NCBI GenBank assembly: GCA_020248915.1
Contig: JADCGP010000011.1
Coordinates: 124,001 to 188,000 of the forward strand
Source: Rubrivivax sp.
Lineage (GTDB): Bacteria; Pseudomonadota; Gammaproteobacteria; Burkholderiales; Burkholderiaceae_C
Direction of reading: 5' to 3'
DNA: 64,000 bases
Part shown: positions 8,704 through 17,450 of the stretch, piece after piece
Layout of the letters: every line of letters starts with the position of its first letter
How positions within the stretch are numbered: the first letter of the stretch is position 1
Notes under the pieces: generated by a model
The model's input: only the letters and a program-made list of their open reading frames with translations
The model's database searches: none
Told to the model about the DNA's origin: nothing
Made by a program: the position numbers and the translations under genes

Positions 8704-9252
8704 ATGCTGATCCTCGGCATCGACCCCGGGCTGCAGCGGACGGGCTTTGGCGTCGTCGAGGCGGACGGGGGGCGGCTGCGCTACGTGGCCAGCGGCACGA
8801 TCAGCACGCTGGAGGCGCCGCGCGGCGACCTGCCGCAACGGCTGCGCCTGATCTTCGAGGGCGTGGCGGAGGTGGTGCGCACGTACGGCCCGGCCTGCGC
8901 GGCGGCCGAGATCGTGTTCGTCAACGTCAACCCGCAGAGCACGCTGCTGCTCGGGCAGGCGCGCGGCGCGGCGCTGGCGGCGCTGGTCTCGGCCGGGCTG
9001 CCGGTGGCCGAGTACACGGCGCTGCAGATGAAGAAGGCCGTGGTCGGCCACGGGCTCGCCAGCAAGGCCCAGGTGCAGGAGATGGTGCGGCGGCTGCTGC
9101 AGCTGCCTTCTGCGCCGGGCCGCGACGCGGCCGACGCCCTGGGGCTGGCGATCTCCCATGCCCATGCATCGGTGACGCTGGCTGCGCTCGGGGCCGGCGG
9201 GCAGCTGGCACGCCGGTCGCACGCGCAGTACCGCAAGGGGCGTCTGTACTAG
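8704..9252 (+). CDS. ruvC: Crossover junction endodeoxyribonuclease RuvC
   Basis: Holliday-junction resolvase that acts as a dimer with the RuvAB branch-migration motor. The 182-residue length is typical. Asp7 in [13 protein letters not shown] begins the RNase-H-like active site; an acidic residue in AAEIVFVN and the C-terminal [13 protein letters not shown] supply the remaining carboxylates. It starts 13 nt after the CdsA-like gene, implying cotranscription. ruvA and ruvB do not follow; the next gene is an unrelated AAA ATPase after a gap of about 190 nt. Confidence 0.96.
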   Translation: MLILGIDPGLQRTGFGVVEADGGRLRYVASGTISTLEAPRGDLPQRLRLIFEGVAEVVRTYGPACAAAEIVFVNVNPQSTLLLGQARGAALAALVSAGLPVAEYTALQMKKAVVGHGLASKAQVQEMVRRLLQLPSAPGRDAADALGLAISHAHASVTLAALGAGGQLARRSHAQYRKGRLY

Positions 9253-9444
9253 GCCTGTACCAGGCGCCTGCGCTGCATGGCTCCTGCCCCGGCCGTCTTC
9301 GCAGGCGCATGCCCCGCGTCATGCCGGCGACCGGGCGCGCGACCTCCGGGATGCCGCCGATCTGGGGCCTTTTCCGGGCTTTGTTCCGGCGCCCGGACTG
9401 TGGCACTCTTCGCTGCAATCCGACCCGTGAAGGAGGCTTTCCGC

Positions 9445-10443
9445 ATGAGCGGTTCCGGCAGTCTCGTTCCCCGCCCGCAGGGCGGCATCCCGCTGGCTTC
9501 GGTCAAGCCGCTGTATCGCGTCGGCGAGGTGGAGAAGCGGCTGGACAAGCTGCCCCCCAGGGAGCACGAGCACCTGCGCGCCACCTACGAGCGCATGCTG
9601 GAGAAGGGCGCCGAGCGCTTCCAGGTCAAGCCGAGCGGCGTGCCGGCGATGCAGCACCTCTACGAGGAGCTCCCCAACTTCGGCGAGGTGCTCGACGACG
9701 TCCGCCGGCAGCTCGCGCTGTGCCAGGACAGCCGCGACGCGCTGGAGATCACCCCGATGCTGCTGCTCGGCCCGCCGGGCATCGGCAAGACGCACTTCGC
9801 GCGCGAGCTGGCCGCGCTGCTGGGCACCGGCTGCGGCTTCGTCGCGATGAGCAGCCTCACCGCCGGCTGGGTGCTGTCGGGTGCCAGCAGCCAGTGGAAG
9901 GGGGCCCGGCCGGGCAAGGTCTTCGAGACCCTGGTCGACGGCGCCTACTTCAACCCGGTGATGGTGGTTGACGAGATCGACAAGGCGCGCGCCGAGCATG
10001 CCTACGACCCGTTGGGCGCGCTGTACTCGCTGCTCGAGCAGGACACCGCGGCCAGCTTCATCGACGAGTTCGCCGAGGTGCCGATCGACGCCAGCCAAGT
10101 GATCTGGGTGGCCACGGCCAACGACGAGCGCGCGATCCCCGACCCGATCCTCAACCGCATGAACGTGTTCGAGGTGGCGCCGCCGGATCGCGACGCGGCA
10201 CGCTCGATTGCGCTGCGCCTGTACGCCAAGCTGCGCGGCGAGCACGACTGGGGCCGCCGCTTCGACGAGCAGCCCTCCGAGGCGGTGCTCGAGCGCATGG
10301 CCGCGATGGCGCCGCGCGAGATGCGGCGTGCTTGGATGACGGCCTTCGGCAACGCCCGCCTGGCCGGCCGCGGCGAGATCGTGGCGGCCGACCTGCCCGA
10401 CGGGGGCGGTGCCAAGCGCGGGCCGATCGGCTTCGTGCAGTAG
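9445..10443 (+). CDS. Stand-alone AAA+ ATPase, Lon/McrB-like
   Basis: A 332-residue AAA+ protein. An N-terminal helical part (about 1-95, with EVEKRLDKLPPREHEHLRATYERMLEKG) precedes the ATPase module: Walker A GPPGIGKT at 109-116, Walker B VMVVDEID, sensor-1 VIWVATAND and an arginine-finger-like DPILNRM. The C-terminal helical lid follows. The ATPase core resembles the Lon-type AAA module, but there is no protease domain, nuclease domain or membrane segment, so the activity is unknown. An AAGGAGG Shine-Dalgarno at 9430-9436, 8 nt before this ATG, sets the start; the longer ORF in the track is not needed. No obvious partner gene lies next to it. Confidence 0.8.
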   Translation: MSGSGSLVPRPQGGIPLASVKPLYRVGEVEKRLDKLPPREHEHLRATYERMLEKGAERFQVKPSGVPAMQHLYEELPNFGEVLDDVRRQLALCQDSRDALEITPMLLLGPPGIGKTHFARELAALLGTGCGFVAMSSLTAGWVLSGASSQWKGARPGKVFETLVDGAYFNPVMVVDEIDKARAEHAYDPLGALYSLLEQDTAASFIDEFAEVPIDASQVIWVATANDERAIPDPILNRMNVFEVAPPDRDAARSIALRLYAKLRGEHDWGRRFDEQPSEAVLERMAAMAPREMRRAWMTAFGNARLAGRGEIVAADLPDGGGAKRGPIGFVQ

Positions 10444-10549
10444 CGACCCGGACCGCCGCGCCCGGGCGGCTGTTCGCGGCGGCATGCAGGCGTGGCCGGA
10501 GGGGCGGCGGTCCGCCCCGCCGCAGCCCGTCGGGCTGTCGCGATGCGGC

Positions 10550-10555
10550 CACAAT
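10550..10555 (+). promoter_or_regulatory. -10-like hexamer 6 nt before an ATG (leaderless type)
   Basis: CACAAT is followed by CGCAGC and the ATG at 10562. No Shine-Dalgarno sequence is present. Confidence 0.35.
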
Positions 10556-10561
10556 CGCAGC

Positions 10562-12886
10562 ATGCCGCCACGCTCTCCCTGTCGGGCGTCGCGAGGGCGC
10601 GGCGCCTCGCTGCGGGCTCTTCTGCGCATCCCCCTGACACCGCGGGCGGCTGCCGTGCTCTCGCACCTTCTCGTCGCCGCCGCGGTGCTGTCGTCGACCG
10701 GTGTCGCGCAAGCCCAGGGGCCGGCCACGGCGACCGCTGCGCCGCCTGCCGTGCCAGCCGCCGTGCCGCCGGCAGCGCCCCGGGTCGGCCTCGTGCTCGG
10801 CGGCGGCGGCGCGCGCGGTGCCGCCCACGTCGGCGTCCTCGAGGTGCTCGAGCGGCTGCGCGTGCCGGTGGCCTGCGTGGCCGGCACCAGCATGGGTGCG
10901 CTGGTCGCGGGCGCATGGGCGGCGGGTCTCGGCCCGGCCGGGTTGCGCGCGGCGCTGGCCCAGGCCGACTGGGCCGACATGTTCGTCGACAACCCCGACT
11001 ACAGCGACCTGAACTTCCGCGCCAAGCGGCTGGCACAGCGCTTCCTGCCCGGCAGCGAGGTCGGCGTGAAGGACGGCGGGCTCGTGGCGCCGCCGGGCGT
11101 CGTCTCGGGCCAGAAGATCAAGCTGTTCTTCAACCAGCTGGTCGGCGCCGACCGCGGCGAGCGACGGATCGAGGACCTGCCGCTGCCGGTGTCGATCATC
11201 GCCACCGACATCGGCAACGGCGAGCGCGTCGTGCTGCGCGACGGCAGCCTGACCGAGGCGATGCGCGCCAGCATGTCGGTGCCGGGCCTGCTGGCGCCGC
11301 TGGAGTACCGCGGCCGCAAGCTCGTCGACGGGGGCCTCGTCGACAACCTGCCCGTGCGCGAGGTGCGCGAGCGCTGCGGCGCCGACGTCGTGATCGCGGT
11401 CAACGTCGGGTCGCCGCCGCTGCCGCCCGAGCAGGTGAGCGGCCTGCTCAGCGTGACGACGCAGATGGTCGCGCTGCTGACCGAACAGAACGTCCAGGCC
11501 ACGCTCGCCTCGCTGCGCCCGACGGACGTTCTGATCGCACCGGCGCTCGGGCCGATCTCGTCGGCATCGTTCGAGCGGCACGCCGAGGCGGCCGACCTCG
11601 GGCGCGCCGCTGCCGAGGCGCTGGCGCACCGGCTGGCCGGCCTCGGCGTCGATGCCGAGCGTTACGCCGCCTGGGAGCGCACGCTCGGCCGCGCCAGCCG
11701 GCCGCTCGTGCCGCGCGTCGACGAGGTGCAGGTTGCCGGACTGGTGCGCGCCGACGAGCAGGTCGTGCGGCGCTACCTCGGCCAGCGCGAAGGTGCGCCG
11801 CTGGACACCGCGCGCCTGGAGCGCGACATCCTGCGCGCCTATGGCGACGGCTGGTACGAGCGTGTCGACTACGCGGTGCTGAAGCAGGACGGGCGCCAGG
11901 TGCTGCGGCTGCTGCCGGTGGAGAAGAGCTGGGGGCCGGACTACCTGCGCCTCGGGCTGCGCCTGGACAGCAGCCTGAGCCAGGGCTCCACCTACCAGCT
12001 GCGTGTCGGCCATCAGCGCACCTGGTTGAACGCACTGGGCGGCGAACTGCTGCTGACCGGCGACCTCGGCAGCGCCACGGGGGCCGCCGCCGAGTGGTTC
12101 CAGCCCCTGGCGCGCGACCGGCGCTGGTTCGCGGATGCGGCGGTCGAGTACCGGCGTGAGCGCGTCGACTACTGGCTGGGCGACCAGCGCATCGCCCAGT
12201 ACCGCAGCGCCCGCAGCCGGCTGGAGCTGGTGCTCGGCCACAGCTTGCCGCTGGTGGGCCAGCTGCGCGCGGGCTGGCGCGAGCTGGAGGTCGGCAACAC
12301 GCTGGACACCGGTGTCGACGTGCTGGCCGCGCGCCCGCAGCGCGCCGGCGGGGGCTGGGTGCTCGCGCTCGACTTCGACCAGTTCGACCGCCTGTACTTC
12401 CCGAGCCGCGGCTGGAGCGTCAAGGCCGAGTGGTTCGACAGCCCTCGACGCGACCACACGCGCGCCAGTGTGGACCTGCGCGCCGCGCTGCCGATCGCCG
12501 ACTGGGTGCTCGGCTCGCGCGCGGCCTGGACCGGCACGCCGCGCGGTGTGCTGCCCGTCACCGAGGCCGGGCGCCTGGGCGGTTTCCTCAACCTGAGCGC
12601 GTTCGCCAGTGGTCAGTTCGTCGGCGAGGAGGTCGCGCTCGCGCAGGTGCGCGCCGAGCGCATCATCGGGCGCCTGCCGCTCGGCCTGCGCGGCGACATG
12701 CGCCTTGGCGTCGCGTTCGAAGGCGGCCGCGTCGGCACAACGTACTTCCGCCAGCGGCGCGAAGGCTGGCTCGGCTCGCTGGCGGTCTACCTTGGCGGGG
12801 ACACGCCGGTCGGACCGGTCTACCTCGGCATCGGCCACGGCAGCGGCGGCGCGACCAACGCCTACCTCGTCATCGGCACGCCCTGA
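10562..12886 (+). CDS. PlpD-like patatin with POTRA and outer-membrane barrel (type Vd autotransporter)
   Basis: A 774-residue exported protein. A basic N-terminus and hydrophobic stretch ending near GVAQAQ form a signal peptide. The patatin domain follows (about 75-375): GLVLGGGGARGAAHVG oxyanion loop, nucleophile elbow GTSMG with Ser110, and catalytic Asp256 in LVDGGLVDN. A POTRA-like segment (about 378-450, VDEVQVAGLVRADEQVVRRYLG) and a C-terminal 16-strand-type barrel complete the layout. This matches Pseudomonas PlpD, in which the barrel exports the lipase to the surface. The terminal residues (VIGTP) lack the usual aromatic end. Start chosen as the ATG just before the signal peptide; it has no Shine-Dalgarno. 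Gene stands alone. Confidence 0.88.
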   Translation: MPPRSPCRASRGRGASLRALLRIPLTPRAAAVLSHLLVAAAVLSSTGVAQAQGPATATAAPPAVPAAVPPAAPRVGLVLGGGGARGAAHVGVLEVLERLRVPVACVAGTSMGALVAGAWAAGLGPAGLRAALAQADWADMFVDNPDYSDLNFRAKRLAQRFLPGSEVGVKDGGLVAPPGVVSGQKIKLFFNQLVGADRGERRIEDLPLPVSIIATDIGNGERVVLRDGSLTEAMRASMSVPGLLAPLEYRGRKLVDGGLVDNLPVREVRERCGADVVIAVNVGSPPLPPEQVSGLLSVTTQMVALLTEQNVQATLASLRPTDVLIAPALGPISSASFERHAEAADLGRAAAEALAHRLAGLGVDAERYAAWERTLGRASRPLVPRVDEVQVAGLVRADEQVVRRYLGQREGAPLDTARLERDILRAYGDGWYERVDYAVLKQDGRQVLRLLPVEKSWGPDYLRLGLRLDSSLSQGSTYQLRVGHQRTWLNALGGELLLTGDLGSATGAAAEWFQPLARDRRWFADAAVEYRRERVDYWLGDQRIAQYRSARSRLELVLGHSLPLVGQLRAGWRELEVGNTLDTGVDVLAARPQRAGGGWVLALDFDQFDRLYFPSRGWSVKAEWFDSPRRDHTRASVDLRAALPIADWVLGSRAAWTGTPRGVLPVTEAGRLGGFLNLSAFASGQFVGEEVALAQVRAERIIGRLPLGLRGDMRLGVAFEGGRVGTTYFRQRREGWLGSLAVYLGGDTPVGPVYLGIGHGSGGATNAYLVIGTP

Positions 12887-12954
12887 CGAACAGGCGTGGC
12901 GTGCGCGCCGTGCGATGGCGGGCGGTGCCGTGCACGCCGCGCCGGCGCGTGCCC

Positions 12955-14043
12955 TCAGCCGGCCGCCAGGCCCGCGAGCGCGCGCCGCGCGGCGTCGAGA
13001 CCCTGCTCGACGATGCGCTGCTTCCAGGCCGGCGTGTCGGTGTAGAAGGCGTTGCGGATGCGCCGCTTGATGGTGGCGCGCAGCTCGGCCGGCGCCTCGG
13101 GGTGGTTGTAGAGCCATTGGTCCGCGCGCAGCGCGTCGACGACCTCCGACAGCGGCTCCGTGCCGTACTCCAGCGCGATGCCGGTGTACTCGGCCTGGGG
13201 GCAGGCGAGGTCGACCACCGACCACATCAGCCCCGTCAGCAGCGCCGAGGCCGACGAGCCGTCATAGATCGACGTCACCTGGGGCCCCCACCATGCCCGG
13301 GCGCGGGCGATCGCCGCCGCGTCGTCGCGGCCGGCCCAGATCAGTTCGCCGTGCCCGTTGGGGCCGAGGCCGGTGTGCAGGTCGATCCAGGCCAGCCGCT
13401 CGCAGCGCGCGGCGTGCTCCTCGAGCACGTGGGTCAGCTGGATGCGGCTCCAGGTCGGCGCATGGCCGCCGAAGAACAGGCCCTGGGGGTGGTGATACTG
13501 GCCGGCGCTGATGGCCGTCTGCAGCGCGCGCTCGCCCTCGCGCGCGGCGTACGCCGCCAGGCCCTCTTCGGCCTGCGGTGGCGGCGGCCAGGTGGCGGGC
13601 ACCAGGAAATGGGCGATCTCGTCGTAGCCGATGTTGCGCGGCAGCGGCGCCGAGAAGTCCTGCCAGTTGCGGTTGAGGTCGACGTTCTCCTGGGTCGTGC
13701 GGCGCAGGAAGCTGAATCCGTACGGGTTCAGCGCGTGCACGTACAGCACCGCGATGCCCGCGCGCGCTGCCTCGGCATGGATGGCCGGGTCGTCCAGCAG
13801 CGCGTTCTGCACGCCGCTGCCGCAGAAGCCCTCGGCGCCGTGGCAGGCGCTCGAGACGACCAGCAGCGCCCGGGCGTCGCGCGGGCCGAGGCGGGCGATG
13901 TCCATCGCCAGTTCCTCGCCCCCGGCACCCACCAGCGGGTGGCGGTGCGCATCCAGTTCGAGCCCGGCCGCTTCGGCCGCGGCCAGGAACTTCGCCCGCG
14001 CCTCGGCGTAGCTGGCGGCGAAGAAACGCTCGGCTCCGGTCAT
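12955..14043 (-). CDS. DUF2817 / M14-like metallopeptidase
   Basis: A 362-residue protein related to zinc carboxypeptidases of clan MC (DUF2817). The metal-binding HxxE appears in ACHGAEGFCG, followed by HALNPYGFSFLRRT and VDLNRNW, which resemble the NP and NR substrate-binding residues of M14 enzymes. A second His lies in WIDLHTGLGPNGHGE and a candidate catalytic Glu in ALEYGTE. There is no signal peptide. It ends a minus-strand pair: the M20 amidohydrolase gene lies 12 nt upstream, so both probably act on small peptides or acylated amino acids. Substrate unknown. Confidence 0.82.
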   Translation of the reverse strand: MTGAERFFAASYAEARAKFLAAAEAAGLELDAHRHPLVGAGGEELAMDIARLGPRDARALLVVSSACHGAEGFCGSGVQNALLDDPAIHAEAARAGIAVLYVHALNPYGFSFLRRTTQENVDLNRNWQDFSAPLPRNIGYDEIAHFLVPATWPPPPQAEEGLAAYAAREGERALQTAISAGQYHHPQGLFFGGHAPTWSRIQLTHVLEEHAARCERLAWIDLHTGLGPNGHGELIWAGRDDAAAIARARAWWGPQVTSIYDGSSASALLTGLMWSVVDLACPQAEYTGIALEYGTEPLSEVVDALRADQWLYNHPEAPAELRATIKRRIRNAFYTDTPAWKQRIVEQGLDAARRALAGLAAG

Positions 14044-14055
14044 GGCGCCCGCCCC

Positions 14056-15255
14056 TCAGCGCGCCGCGCCGGGCTTGAGCCACTCCTCGGCGATGCGCAC
14101 CCAGCAGGTGGCGCCCAGCGGGATCAGGTCGTCGTTGAAGTCGTAGCTCGGGTTGTGCAGCATGCACGGACCGAGGCCGTGGCCGCCGGCGCGGTGCGCG
14201 CCGTCGCCGTTGCCCAGGGTGAAGTAGCAGCCGGGCTTGGCCTGCAGGAAGAAGCTGAAGTCCTCGCTGCCCATCGTCGGCTCGAAGGGCACCACGTTGT
14301 CGGCGCCCACGACGCCGGCCAGCGTGCGCTTGACGAACTCGGTCTCGGCGGCGTGGTTGACGGTCGGCGGGTAGTTGCGTGTGAACTCGAACTCGCAGCT
14401 GGCACCGAAGGCCGCGCAGGTGTGCTCGGCCACCTCGCGCATCCGCCGCTCGATCAGGTCCAGCGTCTCGAAGCTGAAGGTGCGGACGGTGCCGCGGATC
14501 TCGGCCGAGTCGGGCACGACGTTGATCGCCTCGCCGGTGTGGATCATCGTCGCGCTGATGACGCCGGGGTCGATCGGCCGGCGGTTGCGCGTGATGATCG
14601 TCTGCCACGCCATCACCATCTGGCAGGCCACGGGCACCGGGTCGATGCCGGTGTGGGGCAGGGCGGCGTGGCTGCCCTTGCCGCGGATGACGACCCGGAA
14701 GCCGTTGCTCGAGGCCAGCATCGGCCCCGGGTTGACGCCGACCTGGCCCACCTGCATGCCGGGCCAGTTGTGCAGGCCGAAGACCGCGTCCATCGGGAAC
14801 TTCTCGAAGATCCCGTCGGCGATCATCTCGCGCGCGCCGCCGCCGCCTTCCTCGGCCGGCTGGAAGATCAGGTAGACGGTGCCGTCGAAGTTGCGGTGCT
14901 TCGCGAGGTGCTTGGCGGCGGCCAGCAGCATCGCCGTGTGGCCGTCGTGGCCACAGGCGTGCATCTTGCCCGGGTGGCGGCTCGCGTGGGCGAACTGGTT
15001 GTGCTCGGTCATCGGCAGCGCGTCCATGTCGGCGCGCAGCCCGACGGCGCGGCTGGAGGTGCCGTTGCGCACGATGCCCACGACGCCGGTCCGGCCCAGG
15101 CCGCGGTGGACCGGGATGCCCCAGTCGGCGAGAGCCTTGGCCACGACATCGGCCGTGCGCACCTCCTCGAAGCACAGTTCGGGGTGGGCGTGGATGTCGC
15201 GCCGGATGGCGGCGATCGTCGCGGCGTCGGCGAGGATGGGTTCGATCAGGTTCAT
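14056..15255 (-). CDS. M20-family amidohydrolase (aminoacylase/hippurate-hydrolase type)
   Basis: A 399-residue metal-dependent amidohydrolase of the M20D branch, which removes acyl groups from N-acyl amino acids or related amides. Visible signatures are RRDIHAHPELCFEE, LRADMDALPM, HACGHDGHTAMLL (metal ligands), the catalytic QPAEEGGGGA and GKGSHAALPH in the dimerisation insert. It has no signal peptide and is cytosolic. It is the first gene of a minus-strand pair with the DUF2817 peptidase 12 nt downstream, and is divergent from the molybdopterin oxidoreductase. Exact substrate cannot be read from sequence. Confidence 0.92.
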   Translation of the reverse strand: MNLIEPILADAATIAAIRRDIHAHPELCFEEVRTADVVAKALADWGIPVHRGLGRTGVVGIVRNGTSSRAVGLRADMDALPMTEHNQFAHASRHPGKMHACGHDGHTAMLLAAAKHLAKHRNFDGTVYLIFQPAEEGGGGAREMIADGIFEKFPMDAVFGLHNWPGMQVGQVGVNPGPMLASSNGFRVVIRGKGSHAALPHTGIDPVPVACQMVMAWQTIITRNRRPIDPGVISATMIHTGEAINVVPDSAEIRGTVRTFSFETLDLIERRMREVAEHTCAAFGASCEFEFTRNYPPTVNHAAETEFVKRTLAGVVGADNVVPFEPTMGSEDFSFFLQAKPGCYFTLGNGDGAHRAGGHGLGPCMLHNPSYDFNDDLIPLGATCWVRIAEEWLKPGAAR

Positions 15256-15371
15256 GGGCGGCAGCCGGCGGTCGAGGCGGGCGGATCTTAGCCCCGCGGC
15301 GCCGGGCCTGCCGACCGCCTCGGCGGCACCCGCGGGCGGTGGGCCCGACCGCGATGCCGTCGCCGCTGTGG

Positions 15372-15377
15372 CACATT
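15372..15377 (+). promoter_or_regulatory. -10-like hexamer 6 nt before an ATG (leaderless type)
   Basis: CACATT is followed by GGCGGC and the ATG at 15384. It is a weaker match to the -10 consensus than the other cases of this type. Confidence 0.3.
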
Positions 15378-15383
15378 GGCGGC

Positions 15384-17450
15384 ATGGGCGGACCGGGCGC
15401 GGGTGGGGTGCAGGTCGTGCAGGGCGTCTGCCCGCACGACTGCCCCGACACCTGCGCGCTGCACGTCGGCGTGCAGGACGGCCGGATCGTGCGCGTGGCC
15501 GGCGACCCCGGGCACCCGCCCACGCACGGTGCGCTGTGCACGAAGGTAAGCCGCTACGCCGAGCGCGTCTACCACCCGGACCGCGTGCTGACGCCGCTGC
15601 GGCGCGTCGGGGCCAAGGGTCGAGGCCGCTTCGAGCCGGTGGGCTGGGACGAGGCGCTCGACGCGATCGCCGAGCGGCTGCGGGCCGTCGCGGCGCGCGA
15701 CCCGGAGGCGATCGTGCCGTACAGCTATGCCGGCACGATGGGCCTGGTGCAGGGCGAGGGGATGGCCGCGCGCTTCTTCCATCGGCTGGGCGCGAGCCTG
15801 CTCGACCGGACGATCTGCGCCAGCGCGGGCGGGGACGCGCTGGCCGCCACCTACGGCGGCAAGGTCGGCATGCACGTCGAGCACTTCGCGGAGTCGAGGC
15901 TGATCCTGATCTGGGGCAGCAACCCGATCACCAGCAGCGTGCACTTCTGGAACTACGCCCAGCAGGCCAAGCGAGCCGGCGCCAGGCTGGTCTGCATCGA
16001 CCCGCGCCGCACCGAGACGGCGGACAAGTGCCACCAGCACCTGGCCCTGCTGCCGGGCACCGACGGCGCGCTGGCGCTGGCGCTGATGCATGAGCTCGTG
16101 CTGCACGACTGGGTCGACCACGACTACCTGGGCCGCCACGTCGACGGCTGGGAGGCGCTGCGCGCGCGGGCGCTGCAGTGGCCGCCGGAGCGTGCGGCGG
16201 CGGTGTGCGGCCTCACCGTCGGCGAGGTGCGCGGGCTGGCGCGCGAGTACGGCACGACCCGGCCGGCGGCCATCCGCCTGAACTACGGCATGCAGCGCGT
16301 GCGCGGGGGCGGCAACGCGGTGCGGCTGATCGCGCTGCTGCCCTGCCTCGTGGGGGCCTGGCGGCACCGGGCCGGCGGCCTGCTGCTGTCGTCGAGCGGA
16401 TGGTTCCGCGGCGCCCGGCGCGACGCCTGGCTGCAGCGGCCCGACCTGCTCGGCGCGAGGCTGCCGCGGACGATCAACATGAGCACCATCGGCGACGCGC
16501 TGCTGCACCCCGGCGGCGGCGGCTTCGGCCCCCGCGTCGAGGCGGTGGTGGTCTACAACAGTAATCCGGTGGCGGTGGCGCCCGAGAGCGCGAAGGTGGC
16601 GGCGGGCTTCGCGCGCGACGACCTGTTCACCGTCGTACTCGAGCACTTCCTCACCGACACGGCCGACCACGCCGACTTCGTGCTGCCGGCCACGATGCAG
16701 CCGGAGCACTGGGATGCCCACGGCGCCTACGGGCACGTGTACGCGATGCTGAACCGTCCGGCCATCGCCCCGTGCGGCCAGGCGCGCAGCAACGCCGAGA
16801 TCTTCCGCCAGCTCGCGGTGCGCATGGGCTTCACCGAGCCCTGCTTCGCCGACAGCGACGAGGCCATGGCACTGGGAGCATACGACCCGTCGCGGGTGGA
16901 CCTCGCCGCGTTGCGCGGGCGCGGCTGGACGCGCCTGCCCGTCGACGCCGCGCCCTTCGCCGAGGGCGGATTCCCGACGGTGGACGGCCGCGTCGTCGTC
17001 GACGCACCCGGCCTGGGCGTGCCCGACCACGTGCCCAACTACGAGAGCGTCCACAGCGCCCCGGAGCTGGCGCGGCGCTACCCGCTCGCGATGATCTCGC
17101 CGCCGGCGCGCCACTTCCTGAACTCGACCTTCGTCAACGTGCCGAGCCTGCGCGCGGCCGAGCGCGAGCCGCTGGTCGAGCTGCACCCGGACGACGCCGC
17201 CGCGCGCGGCATCGCCGACGGCGCCGCCGTGCGCGTGTTCAACGACCGCGGTGTCTACCACTGCACGGCGGCCGTGAGCAGCAGGGCGCGGCCCGGCGTG
17301 GTCAACGGGCTGGGCATCTGGTGGCGCAAGCTCGGCCGCGCCGGCACCAACGTCAACGAGCTGACGCACCAGCGGCTGACCGACATCGGCCGCGCGCCGG
17401 CCTTCTACGACTGCCTGGTCGAGGTGGAACTCGACCGCGTCGCCGCGTGA
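15384..17450 (+). CDS. Molybdopterin-dependent oxidoreductase with N-terminal 4Fe-4S site
   Basis: A 688-residue member of the DMSO-reductase/formate-dehydrogenase superfamily. The N-terminal cysteines CPHDCPDTC with a later C in HGALC bind a 4Fe-4S cluster; the central parts bind the bis-molybdopterin cofactor (WGSNPITSSVHFW, CIDPRRTETADKC); the C-terminal dinucleotide-binding domain includes HFLNSTFVN and VFNDRGVYHC. No Tat signal is visible, so it is probably cytoplasmic. No dedicated electron-transfer subunit or chaperone gene sits beside it. The substrate is unknown. I choose ATG 15384; ATG 15354 and GTG 15339 are in frame upstream. The next gene overlaps its stop. Confidence 0.85.
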   Translation: MGGPGAGGVQVVQGVCPHDCPDTCALHVGVQDGRIVRVAGDPGHPPTHGALCTKVSRYAERVYHPDRVLTPLRRVGAKGRGRFEPVGWDEALDAIAERLRAVAARDPEAIVPYSYAGTMGLVQGEGMAARFFHRLGASLLDRTICASAGGDALAATYGGKVGMHVEHFAESRLILIWGSNPITSSVHFWNYAQQAKRAGARLVCIDPRRTETADKCHQHLALLPGTDGALALALMHELVLHDWVDHDYLGRHVDGWEALRARALQWPPERAAAVCGLTVGEVRGLAREYGTTRPAAIRLNYGMQRVRGGGNAVRLIALLPCLVGAWRHRAGGLLLSSSGWFRGARRDAWLQRPDLLGARLPRTINMSTIGDALLHPGGGGFGPRVEAVVVYNSNPVAVAPESAKVAAGFARDDLFTVVLEHFLTDTADHADFVLPATMQPEHWDAHGAYGHVYAMLNRPAIAPCGQARSNAEIFRQLAVRMGFTEPCFADSDEAMALGAYDPSRVDLAALRGRGWTRLPVDAAPFAEGGFPTVDGRVVVDAPGLGVPDHVPNYESVHSAPELARRYPLAMISPPARHFLNSTFVNVPSLRAAEREPLVELHPDDAAARGIADGAAVRVFNDRGVYHCTAAVSSRARPGVVNGLGIWWRKLGRAGTNVNELTHQRLTDIGRAPAFYDCLVEVELDRVAA

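Noticed and set aside
9401-9416. TGGCAC-like sequence upstream of the AAA ATPase as a sigma-54 promoter
   Set aside because: The GG and GC elements are 11 nt apart (or 8), not the required 10.
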